A stretch of 7,616 nucleotides of DNA from Gemmatimonadales bacterium (lineage in GTDB: Bacteria; Gemmatimonadota; Gemmatimonadetes; Gemmatimonadales; GWC2-71-9), in contig JACCRH010000352.1 in NCBI GenBank assembly GCA_013813675.1, positions 1 to 7,616 of the forward strand. The letters are read 5' to 3'. The notes below the pieces were generated by a model. That model did not search any database, was not told where the DNA came from, and was given only the letters and a program-made list of their open reading frames with translations. Shown here one piece after another: positions 1-7,616 of the stretch (the stretch's first letter is position 1; every line of letters begins with the position of its first letter). Both the position numbers and the translations under genes were made by a program.

Positions 1-23
1 GCCTCCACGGGAGCCATCCATGA
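1..23 (+). CDS. Possible 3' end of an upstream ccm gene (partial)
   Basis: In the frame starting at position 3, codons read LHGSHP and stop at TGA 21-23, which would give a 4-base ATGA overlap with the ccmE start. The same kind of junction is seen at ccmF/ccmH. By operon convention the upstream gene would be ccmC or ccmD, but six residues cannot identify it. An end in this frame is only one possibility, since the frame beginning at base 1 is also open here. Confidence 0.35.
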
Positions 24-439
24 AGGCAGGTCACAAGTTCCTGATCGGCGCCGGCACCATCGTCGCCAGCGTGGTTCTGCTCATCGCGCAGGGGGTGAAG
101 GAAACCGGGGTCTACTTCCTTACCCCCAGTGAGCTCGCCGCCAAGACTACCGCCGATCCCACCTTCTACGACCTCGGCCTCAAGATGGGCGCCAAGGTGG
201 TCCCGGGCTCGATCCGCCGGGACCAGGCAAACCGCCAGGTGGACTTTCAGGTCAGCGATGGGGTCAAGAGCTATCCGGTGACCTACCGCGGACTGGTGCC
301 GGATACGTTCACCGACGCCAACGACATCGAGGTGATCGTGGAAGGAAGGCTGGGTCGCGACGAGGTGTTCCACGCAACCGAAGTCCTCGCCAAGTGCGGG
401 TCCCGCTACGAGGCCGCCTATAAAGAGGCCAAGGCGTAG
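20..439 (+). CDS. ccmE: Cytochrome c maturation heme chaperone CcmE, Cys-type (CxxxY) variant
   Basis: CcmE is a periplasmic, membrane-anchored chaperone that takes heme from CcmC (released by the CcmAB ATPase) and delivers it to CcmF. The 139-residue protein has an N-terminal membrane anchor (about residues 7-25), the family hallmark VYFLTPSEL (31-39), an OB-fold-like beta domain, the conserved YRGLVPDTF (89-97) and the C-terminal EVLAK (121-125). In the classical family EVLAK is followed by His of the HxxxY heme-binding motif. Here it is C126-GSR-Y130 (Cys codon 395-397). Known family: Cys-type CcmE is established in archaea and in Desulfovibrio-like bacteria, so this is a natural subtype and not obviously a broken gene. 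The length is a little shorter than the roughly 159 residues of E. coli CcmE. The start at 20 is supported by GGGAG at 9-13 with a 6-nt spacer. The ccmF start follows 6 nt after the stop. Confidence 0.95.
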   Translation: MKAGHKFLIGAGTIVASVVLLIAQGVKETGVYFLTPSELAAKTTADPTFYDLGLKMGAKVVPGSIRRDQANRQVDFQVSDGVKSYPVTYRGLVPDTFTDANDIEVIVEGRLGRDEVFHATEVLAKCGSRYEAAYKEAKA

Positions 440-445
440 CGTCCC

Positions 446-2481
<2,036 letters not shown>

Positions 2482-2485
<4 letters not shown>

Positions 2486-3099
2486 GCGCGCTGTCCCGCC
2501 GTGGGTTTCTCGGCTGGCTGGGCGCCGGGGCGGTGATACCGATCCAGGGTCAGGATCCCCTGGCGGGCAAAGGCGAGGTGGGCATGCTCCGCGACCCCGC
2601 CGCGGCGGGGCGGCCGCGTGCGCCGACGGAGATCGCGGACTACGACGAGCGGATCAAGGCGATCGAGCACCGGCTGGCGTGCAGTTGCGGGTGCACCCTC
2701 GACATCTTCACCTGCCGCACCACTGACTTCACTTGCACCTACTCGCCCCAGCTTCATCGGGAAGTGGTGGAGCTGGACCGGGCGGGGAAGACGGCGCAGC
2801 AGATCGTCGACGCCTTCGTGGCGACGTACGGCGAGAAGGCCCTGATGGCGCCGAAGGCCGAGGGCTTCAATCTCTGGGGCTACCTGCTGCCCGGCTCGGC
2901 GATCGTGGTGGCGGGAGGGGCGCTGGTCGCGGTACTCGCGCGCCGGCGGGTAATCGTGTCGGAGGCCGGCGGCGCGGGAGGATCCGAGTTGCGCCCTGGC
3001 GCGGATCGAACGGGCCCAGCGGCGAGAGCGGCGTCGGCTCCGGGGTCGCCCGAGGAAATAGAGCGGCTGCGCCGCGCCCTGGCCGAGGTCGAGGACTGA
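2482..3099 (+). CDS. ccmH: CcmH-like apocytochrome thiol protein with CxCxC motif and Tat-like leader
   Basis: CcmH proteins keep the apocytochrome CxxCH cysteines reduced and present them to CcmF. The 205-residue product is typical of the CcmH N-terminal domain: the helical segment IKAIEHRL (58-65), the thiol motif, then HREVVELDRAGKTAQQIVDAF and ATYGEKALMAPKAEGFNLWGY (114-134), a family signature. A membrane helix follows at about 135-153 with RRR at 154-156 as a cytoplasmic stop, and a polar tail ends in LRRALAEVED. In place of the usual LRCxxC the motif is LACSCGC (C67, C69, C71), with two more cysteines at C78 and C85. The N terminus MSALSRRGFLGWLGAG has a twin-arginine pair (R6-R7) followed by a short hydrophobic stretch, resembling a Tat signal. 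The start was chosen at 2482 because it gives the ATGA overlap with ccmF and begins at this leader. The long upstream open frame is a shadow of ccmF. The gene directly follows ccmF with no ccmG between them. Confidence 0.9.
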
Positions 3100-3611
3100 T
3101 GCTCACCGAGGCGGTGGCCGCGGCCCTGGTGGGCCTGGTGGCACTCTGGCTGGTACTGCGGCCTTTGCTGGGCCCGCCGGCCCCGCCGGACCTGGTGGAG
3201 GAACCGGTGGAACAGGACGAGACGCCGAGGGGCGTGGCGTTGCTGGCGTTGAAGGAGATCGAGTTCGACCGGGAGACCGGCAAGCTCTCGGACGCCGATT
3301 ACGGGTACCTCAAGGACAGATACACCGCCGAAGCGCTCGACGCACTCCGGATGGAGGATGGGGCGGGGGTGCCCGACGACGTCGAGGCCCTGATCGCTCA
3401 TAGGGTCCGAGCCCTTCGCTTCGCTGCGGCGCCGGCGCCGCCGGGTGCCCCATCTTGCCCCTCGTGTGGTCCGCGCCCCGAGCCGGACGCGGCGTATTGC
3501 TCCACCTGCGGCGGCAGGTTGCCGGCCCCGGCTGCCTGCCCTCGCTGCGGCTTCGCACTCTCGTTCGACAGCCGGTTCTGTGAGGGGTGCGGGAACCGCG
3601 TGGCCGCCTGA
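3099..3611 (+). CDS. CcmI-like membrane-anchored protein with C-terminal double zinc ribbon
   Basis: The 170-residue product starts at ATG 3099, overlapping the ccmH stop by one base (TGATG), with GAGG at 3091-3094 as a ribosome site. It has one N-terminal membrane helix (about 5-20) followed by R21. The motif ALKEIEFDRETGKLSDADYG (50-69) resembles the segment after the helix in CcmI/CycH-type assembly proteins. A linker rich in Ala and Pro (109-118) leads to four CxxC pairs: C120/C123, C134/C137, C147/C150 and C161/C164, arranged as two zinc ribbons. The TPR domain of full-length CcmI is absent. The charge pattern suggests an N-out, C-in orientation with cytoplasmic ribbons, but this is a prediction. 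Its position as last gene of the ccm operon supports a cytochrome assembly role. What the ribbons bind (metal, a partner, or nucleic acid) cannot be read from the sequence. Confidence 0.85.
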   Translation: MLTEAVAAALVGLVALWLVLRPLLGPPAPPDLVEEPVEQDETPRGVALLALKEIEFDRETGKLSDADYGYLKDRYTAEALDALRMEDGAGVPDDVEALIAHRVRALRFAAAPAPPGAPSCPSCGPRPEPDAAYCSTCGGRLPAPAACPRCGFALSFDSRFCEGCGNRVAA

Positions 3612-3627
3612 CCGCGCCCTGCCGGGC
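3612..3627. other. 16-nt convergent gene junction
   Basis: The ccm operon (+) and the barrel protein gene (-) end facing each other with 16 nt between stop codons. The only structure is GCCC-TGCC-GGGC (3616-3627), a 4-bp stem with no T tract. That is too weak to call a terminator, so transcripts from both sides may overlap into the opposite gene. Confidence 0.5.
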
Positions 3628-4239
3628 TCATACTCCAAACCACAGGCCGAGACCCACGAATACCGTCCGCAGCCCGCGAAGGTCCGACGCTTCTCCGATG
3701 TCCGTGAGGTCGACGGGGTTTCCCGAGAGCCCGACTCCGACCCGGTTTTCCAGCTCGACTGACCCCAACGGGATGCGGAGCACCAGCCGTCCTTCCGCCC
3801 CGGCACGCAGCCGGTGTTCGCCACTCACCGCCCAGAGGTCCAGGGTGGGAACGAGGGCGAACCCCACGGTTCCGTTGCCGACCGCCGCGACCCGCCGGGC
3901 GATACCGAGCGCCAGGCGGTACCGGGAGACTGCCGACGAGCGGTCCTGAATGGACAGGGCATCGTTTCCGGCTTCGAGGTGCCCACCCGCCCACCCGGCC
4001 TCGAGCTCCACCCCCCAAGCGCCGGAGCCTCGCTCCACCGAGAGGTGGATCGCTGGCCGGGCCGACGGTCGAACCGCCGCGGCGACGCCGGGCGCTGCAT
4101 CGCTGACCGCCACATGGCCGAACCGCACCACCTCGACCCCGCCGCCCAGATGCCAGCCGTCATTGCCGGCCGGCGTCTGAGCGGCGACTGGCGGAGCGGC
4201 CGCCAGGAGGGACAGCAGGAGGGAGGGGCGAAGCGGCAT
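3628..4239 (-). CDS. Secreted protein, probable small outer-membrane beta-barrel, function unknown
   Basis: The 203-residue product begins with a Sec signal peptide (MPLRPSLLLSLLAAAPPVAA, likely cut near residue 20 before QTP). The remainder alternates hydrophobic and polar residues in short strands separated by turns, for example GVEVVRFGHV, AIHLSVERG, WGVELEAGW, YRLALGIARRV, VGFALVPTLDLW, RLVLRIPLG, NRVGVGLSG, and a final strand VFVGLGLWFGV. This pattern fits an 8- to 10-stranded outer-membrane barrel. The last residue is Val, and the usual terminal aromatic is two residues further in. There are no cysteines in the mature part and I recognise no named family. The start is the only sensible one for the leader. 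No clear Shine-Dalgarno precedes it, but a promoter-like pair lies about 30-60 nt upstream. It lies 70 nt downstream of the unknown lipoprotein gene in the same orientation. Confidence 0.75.
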   Translation of the reverse strand: MPLRPSLLLSLLAAAPPVAAQTPAGNDGWHLGGGVEVVRFGHVAVSDAAPGVAAAVRPSARPAIHLSVERGSGAWGVELEAGWAGGHLEAGNDALSIQDRSSAVSRYRLALGIARRVAAVGNGTVGFALVPTLDLWAVSGEHRLRAGAEGRLVLRIPLGSVELENRVGVGLSGNPVDLTDIGEASDLRGLRTVFVGLGLWFGV

Positions 4240-4269
4240 TGACGGCCCGGGTTAGTCGGTGAAGGGAAG

Positions 4270-4298
4270 ATGAGACTGCGCTGTCAACGGACCGTCAA
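4270..4298 (-). promoter_or_regulatory. Candidate sigma70-type promoter for the barrel gene
   Basis: Reading the - strand, TTGACG (4298-4293) is followed after exactly 17 nt by TCTCAT (4275-4270), matching the -35 consensus at 5 of 6 and the -10 consensus at 4 of 6 positions. Transcription would begin near 4263, giving a leader of about 24 nt before the ATG at 4239. A second TTGACA (4287-4282) sits 11 nt after the first and lacks a good -10 at 17 nt. The match was found by eye in a short GC-rich gap and could be chance. Confidence 0.35.
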
Positions 4299-4309
4299 TC
4301 GCGAGCCAG

Positions 4310-5494
4310 TTATTTCATGACCAGGTTGATCCAGCCGTTCGTCCGGTTGTTGTCCCCCTTGATGACCCAGTTGGCGTTGGGATACGACTCCCCCGCCACG
4401 CTGCTTTCCACCGCGTTGCCTACCAGCTCGTCGTTGGTCTTGATCACCGACGCCAAGGCCTTGAGAAGCCGCTGAAGGGCGTTGGCCCGCTTCCAGATTT
4501 TCTGCAGACTGCTCCCGGTGCTGTCGCGCCCGCCGGTGAACATCGGATAGGCTGCCTCGACCGCTCGCACCAGATTGGAGAATCGGGACGGATCGGTCTT
4601 GATCTGGCAGGAGGTGTCGTCGTCCTCGACCACGAAGACGCGAAAGTTCTGGTTGGGATGGGTGCTCTTGTAGTTGTTGAGCTGCGTCTGGTTGATCAGC
4701 AGCGCGCTGCCGGTCCAATCGAGAGTGTTCTGGTCAAAGCGGTAGTAGCCCGAGGCCGTGCCTCCCGCGCACGAGAGGGAGGTCAGGGAATCGGTGCTGC
4801 CAGCCTGCCCGAGCATGTGAAACTCGATCTCGGGGGCGCCCTTGACCCAGCTCTCGAAAGTCTCGACCAGGTGGGAGCTGGTCAGATACAGTCCCGGCGG
4901 CGGAGTGGACCCACCGCCGCTGGGTTCTCCCTGCAGATCGGCCTCGGGACCGAAGCGGTCGAAATCGGTCTCCACCGGCACCAGCGCCAGCACCGGCACG
5001 TCCGGCGGGCTGGTGGGACTGAGGACGAAGCGCTCCCCTTTCGGAGAAAAGGCGATCGGGGGCTGGCGCTCGTCGCCGGTGGTGGCGACCAGAATGCGAT
5101 CGTCACCGGTCCAGGCCGAGCGGTGGGCCGGCACCGGCAGATAGAGCTCCAACGCGGGCGCCCGGCGGGCCTCGAGCGCGACGACGCTGCTGGCCTCACC
5201 CGTGACCCGAGCGACCGCGTCGGTAGCGCGCGCGGAGAAGGAGGAGAGATAGCGCTGGAGGTGGAGCTTGCCCTCTCGGACCGGAGAGCGGTCGAGGTCC
5301 TGCTTGAGCTGCGTCCGGAAGCTTTCGTCGGCCAGGGCGACGGCGATCCGGCGGGCCAGCCGTTCTCGCGCGCCGGCCGGCGTGTCCCGACTGGCCTCCG
5401 CGATGTGCGGTGGAGCGTCGGGGCCGGTGTGATCGCTGCAGCCGGCGAGAGCGGCAGCCGCGGCGAGCGCCATGAAGCGGGTGATGCGGGACAT
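4310..5494 (-). CDS. Lipoprotein of unknown function (possibly DUF3103-like)
   Basis: The 394-residue product has a lipoprotein signal: R3 and R6, a hydrophobic Ala-rich core, and the lipobox L16-A17-G18-C19, so the mature protein should be lipid-anchored at C19. After a short linker come an Arg-rich helical part (about 38-95), a beta-rich region with LELYLPVPAHRSAW (115-128) and VPVLALVPVETDF (167-179), a Gly/Pro linker GGGSTPPPG (193-201), and a second domain. That domain contains WVKGAPEIEFHMLG (216-229), the acidic FRVFVVEDDDTSC (284-296) and a C-terminal part with NWVIKGDNNRTNGWINL (375-391). Besides C19 there are only two cysteines (C242, C296), which could form a disulfide. The order of an ExxLPVxA-type segment, a PVL-x-V segment, a WxKGxxEI motif and an acidic EDDD stretch reminds me of DUF3103 proteins. 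This is from memory and unverified. No catalytic signature was recognised. The start is set by a strong Shine-Dalgarno and the leader. Confidence 0.85.
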   Translation of the reverse strand: MSRITRFMALAAAAALAGCSDHTGPDAPPHIAEASRDTPAGARERLARRIAVALADESFRTQLKQDLDRSPVREGKLHLQRYLSSFSARATDAVARVTGEASSVVALEARRAPALELYLPVPAHRSAWTGDDRILVATTGDERQPPIAFSPKGERFVLSPTSPPDVPVLALVPVETDFDRFGPEADLQGEPSGGGSTPPPGLYLTSSHLVETFESWVKGAPEIEFHMLGQAGSTDSLTSLSCAGGTASGYYRFDQNTLDWTGSALLINQTQLNNYKSTHPNQNFRVFVVEDDDTSCQIKTDPSRFSNLVRAVEAAYPMFTGGRDSTGSSLQKIWKRANALQRLLKALASVIKTNDELVGNAVESSVAGESYPNANWVIKGDNNRTNGWINLVMK

Positions 5495-5498
5495 GGTT

Positions 5499-5505
5499 CC
5501 TCCTT
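5499..5505 (-). promoter_or_regulatory. Strong Shine-Dalgarno (AAGGAGG) for the lipoprotein gene
   Basis: The - strand reads AAGGAGG, a perfect anti-16S match, 4 nt before the ATG at 5494. It is by far the best ribosome site in the window and fixes the start of the lipoprotein gene. The rest of the 124-nt gap up to 5618 contains no convincing promoter or terminator. Confidence 0.8.
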
Positions 5506-5618
5506 GGGTGGATCGCGCGCGAACGCGGCGCGAGGTTCCGATGGCGCGCCCAAGGTAGGCCGTGCATTGTGAAGGGCCGGGACCGGGTTAATGCGGCGGA
5601 GAACGGGAAACGGCAGCG

Positions 5619-6428
5619 TTACGGAGTCAGCGCGACGATCCTCAGCGGCCCTCCGCTGCCGCCCTTGATCTTCATCGGTAGCGCCACCACGAAGGCGCCG
5701 GTCGGCGGCAGACGCTCGAGGCTGGTCAGGTTCTCGAAGGCGGGAATATTCTCCCCCAGCAGGATTCGGTGGGCGTCGAAGGTGGTGGACTGGCCGTAGT
5801 CGAGGCTCGGCGTGTCGATGCCGACCGCCTTGACCCTGCGCTCCGCCGCCAGCCAGCGGGCGGCGGAAGAGTCGATCCCGGGAAAGTGTAGCTCGGCCAC
5901 GCCGGCTGGACCGGCTTTCATCGTCCCGAGATAACGCTTCTTGTCGGGCCACCGGCTGGACCAGCCGGTGCGCAGCAGTACGATCGTTCCCTCGGGAATG
6001 CGCCCGTGCTCCCGTTCCCACCGCTCCAGCGCCGGCAGGTCCAGCCGGTAGTCGCGGTCCGCGTCCGCCTTCGCCACCACATCAAGCACCACGGCGGGAC
6101 CGATCAGCCGGTCGAGCGGTACCTGGTCCGCCGTGTGCCGCCCCTCCGCGAAGTGGATCGGCGCGTCCAGGTGGGTGCCGCTGTGCTCCGAGGTCGAGAA
6201 ATCGTTCGCGGCGTAGTAGTAGCCGGCGGGCGTCACCTCCGCGGACACGACCGCGAGGGCGAAGGGCTTGGCCGTGGGCCAGTAGATGGTCTCACTGGAG
6301 AAATCGTGCGAGAGGTCGACCCAGGTGCCCGAGGTGAGCAGGTCGGTCCGGTCACGTGGGAGGGAGGCCCGTTCCTGGGGTCGGCAGCCGAGAGCAAGGA
6401 GGAACACCAGCCAAGAGAATCGGTGCAT
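5619..6428 (-). CDS. Cyclase/kynurenine-formamidase-family metal hydrolase, lipoprotein-type leader
   Basis: This belongs to the cyclase family (PF04199), which includes bacterial kynurenine formamidase KynB, isatin hydrolase and related amide, lactone and ester hydrolases using one or two divalent metals. The 269-residue product carries the signature HxGTHxDxPxH at residues 82-92 (H82, G84, T85, H86, D88, P90, H92). It also has H220 and E232, 12 residues apart as in KynB, so the full ligand set appears present. Supporting motifs are VDLSHDF (37-43), LLRTGW (151-156), GIDTPSLD (203-210) and a GGSGGPLRIVAL C terminus. The leader MHRFSWLVFLLALGC suggests export and lipidation at C15, though the lipobox (ALGC) is not the strongest form. 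KynB-type enzymes are usually cytoplasmic, so the substrate is probably not tryptophan-derived and cannot be named. The start at 6428 begins this leader; the longer open frame upstream is a shadow of the aldolase gene. It lies 35 nt after the aldolase stop. Confidence 0.9.
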   Translation of the reverse strand: MHRFSWLVFLLALGCRPQERASLPRDRTDLLTSGTWVDLSHDFSSETIYWPTAKPFALAVVSAEVTPAGYYYAANDFSTSEHSGTHLDAPIHFAEGRHTADQVPLDRLIGPAVVLDVVAKADADRDYRLDLPALERWEREHGRIPEGTIVLLRTGWSSRWPDKKRYLGTMKAGPAGVAELHFPGIDSSAARWLAAERRVKAVGIDTPSLDYGQSTTFDAHRILLGENIPAFENLTSLERLPPTGAFVVALPMKIKGGSGGPLRIVALTP

Positions 6429-6463
6429 GGGACCACCAGGAAAGTGGGGGAAGTCGAAAATGG

Positions 6464-7525
6464 CTAACGCCGGGCCACCTCGGCGATCGCCGCGCGAGCG
6501 GCCGCCAGGGCGACCTCGATGCCGCCCGGCGGGACGTCCAGATGGGTCACGGCGCGGACCGTGGTCGGGCCGATCACGCTGAACCGGACCCGGTGCGACG
6601 CCAGCGTGCGGGCCGCGAACTCGTCTCCGCTGATCCCGGTGCCGCGCACGTCGAAGATGACGATGTTGGTCTCCACCCGCGCCGCGTCCACCGCGATGCC
6701 CGGCAGCTCGGCGAGTCCGGCTGCGAGCCGCCGGGCGCGCTCGTGATCTTCCGCCAGGCGGTCCACGTGGTGCCGGAGGGCGTAGATCCCCGCGGCCGCG
6801 ATGATTCCCGCCTGCCGCATCGCCCCGCCGAGGCGCTGCTTGAAGACCCAGGCCTCCTCGATGAACCCGCGCGATCCGGCCAGCACCGCGCCCACCGGCG
6901 CGCCGAGACCCTTGGTGAGGTCGAGCCAGGCGGAGTCGAAATGATCCGCGAAGGCCCGCGCCGGCGTGCCGCTGCTCACCACCGCGTTCATCAGCCGCGC
7001 GCCGTCGAGATGGCGGACGAGACCCGCGTCCTGGGCCGCGCGGCAGACCGCCTCGATCTCCCCGATCGGCCAACAGACCCCGCCCACGATGTTCGCCGTC
7101 TGCTCCACCGACACCACCCGGGTTCGCGGCATGTAGTGGACCGCCGGGCGCACCGCCTGGCGCACCTGTGCGGCGGTGAACATGCCCCGCGGCCCGGTGA
7201 GCGGCCGGAACACCGCGCCGATCAGCGCCGCGGCACCGCCCGCCTCGTACAGCAGGGGGTGCGCCGTCTCGTGGAGCAGGATCTCGTCTCCCGCCCGGCA
7301 GTGCACCGCGAAGGCGACCTGGTTGCACATCGTGCCGGACGGCAGGAAGAGGGCGGCCTCCTTGCCCAGCAGGTCCGCCACCATCTCCTGGAGGCGGTTG
7401 ACCGACGGATCCTCGAACTGCTGTTCGTCGCCCACTTCGGCGTCGCACATGAAGCGCCGCATCGCGGCGGTGGGGCGGGTGACGGTGTCGCTGAACAGAT
7501 CGACCGCCAGGGCGGCCCCGCTCAT
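6464..7525 (-). CDS. Threonine-aldolase-family PLP-dependent enzyme
   Basis: This is a fold-type I PLP enzyme of the L-threonine aldolase/beta-eliminating lyase family, which cleaves beta-hydroxy amino acids (threonine or allo-threonine to glycine and acetaldehyde). The 353 residues match the usual length. Visible features are DLFSDTVTRPT (9-19), the phosphate-binding LPSGTMCNQ (61-69), H85 that stacks on the cofactor, D174 and R177 in HLDGARLMNA, and the PLP lysine K205 in DLTKGLGAPVG. RQAGIIAAAGIYAL follows downstream. In place of the common ENTHN loop the sequence is EQTAN (141-145), so the active-site His usually in that loop is Ala144. This could change substrate preference, so the product name stays at family level. 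There is no signal peptide and it should be cytoplasmic. The start at 7525 overlaps the preceding reading frame by ATGA, with a GGGGTGG stretch just upstream as a ribosome site. Confidence 0.92.
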   Translation of the reverse strand: MSGAALAVDLFSDTVTRPTAAMRRFMCDAEVGDEQQFEDPSVNRLQEMVADLLGKEAALFLPSGTMCNQVAFAVHCRAGDEILLHETAHPLLYEAGGAAALIGAVFRPLTGPRGMFTAAQVRQAVRPAVHYMPRTRVVSVEQTANIVGGVCWPIGEIEAVCRAAQDAGLVRHLDGARLMNAVVSSGTPARAFADHFDSAWLDLTKGLGAPVGAVLAGSRGFIEEAWVFKQRLGGAMRQAGIIAAAGIYALRHHVDRLAEDHERARRLAAGLAELPGIAVDAARVETNIVIFDVRGTGISGDEFAARTLASHRVRFSVIGPTTVRAVTHLDVPPGGIEVALAAARAAIAEVARR

Positions 7526-7616
7526 TCCACCCCGCCGGAGCTGATCTCCATGGTCTCGATCCGCTGGGCGCTGAGGCGGAGGGGGAGGATGGTGGCGCCA
7601 CAGAGGATCAGCACGA
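7522..7616 (-). CDS. C-terminal end of an unidentified gene (partial)
   Basis: The - strand from the window edge is open in one frame for 30 codons, ending at TGA 7524-7522, which overlaps the aldolase ATG (ATGA). The visible residues begin VLILCGATILPLRL and end MEISSGGVE. The first part is hydrophobic and followed by basic residues, so it could be a last membrane helix with a short cytoplasmic tail. The overlap suggests the gene is in the same operon and translationally coupled to the aldolase. No family can be named from this fragment. Confidence 0.6.
   Translation of the reverse strand, partial: VLILCGATILPLRLSAQRIETMEISSGGVE

Noticed and set aside
3616..3627. Small hairpin between the convergent genes as a shared terminator
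   Set aside because: A 4-bp stem without a U tract is not distinguishable from chance in this base composition.
4897..4920. 7-bp perfect inverted repeat (GCGGCGG / CCGCCGC) with 10-nt loop
   Set aside because: It falls within the codons of the Gly/Pro linker of the lipoprotein and is explained by GGC/CCG codon repeats; there is no T tract or gene boundary.
5543..5550. GGCGCGCC palindrome in the gap before the lipoprotein gene, as a possible operator
   Set aside because: An 8-bp all-GC palindrome is expected by chance in such GC-rich DNA, and there is no second copy or flanking symmetry.
4658..5572. 304-codon + strand open frame opposite the lipoprotein gene
   Set aside because: It is antisense to a gene with lipobox and strong ribosome site, and its composition is that of a reverse-strand shadow.
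6429..7601. Long - strand open frame upstream of and in frame with the cyclase gene
   Set aside because: It overlaps the whole aldolase gene in another frame, gives an Arg/Gly-rich translation with no recognisable motif, and the cyclase has a plausible leader starting at 6428.

Overview
This is a GC-rich, densely coded bacterial chromosome segment from a Gram-negative (diderm) organism. Two lipobox-bearing proteins, a probable outer-membrane barrel and a System I (Ccm) cytochrome c maturation operon point to a diderm. The overall style (very high GC, a CxCxC-type CcmH with a twin-arginine leader, signal-peptide-bearing proteins of unknown function) would fit Gemmatimonadota or a similar phylum, but that assignment is inference and no marker gene in the window settles it. 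There are no RNA genes, mobile elements or CRISPR arrays.

Left half, + strand (about 1-3611): the distal part of a ccm operon. A possible last few codons of an upstream gene run into ccmE (heme chaperone), then ccmF (heme lyase membrane subunit), a ccmH-like thiol protein, and a short CcmI-like membrane-anchored protein that ends in four zinc-ribbon CxxC pairs. The genes are separated by 6 nt or overlap (ATGA, TGATG), so they are almost certainly co-transcribed and translationally coupled. CcmE carries heme to CcmF, which with CcmH attaches it to the CxxCH motif of apocytochromes on the periplasmic side. The notable points are that CcmE has Cys in place of the usual heme-binding His, that a CcmH-like protein is nevertheless present, and that no ccmG lies between ccmF and ccmH.

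Right half, - strand (about 3628-7616, converging on the ccm operon with a 16-nt gap). Read in transcription order: the C-terminal end of an unidentified gene, a threonine-aldolase-family PLP enzyme (ATGA overlap), a cyclase/kynurenine-formamidase-family metal hydrolase with a lipoprotein-type signal (35-nt gap), a lipoprotein of unknown function (124-nt gap, strong Shine-Dalgarno), and a small predicted outer-membrane beta-barrel protein (70-nt gap holding a candidate promoter). The first three probably form one transcript. The last two may have their own promoters, and nothing visible links their function to the upstream enzymes.

No completely new system is evident. The best candidates for follow-up are the Cys-type CcmE/CcmH combination, the CcmI-like zinc-ribbon fusion, and the unknown lipoprotein.
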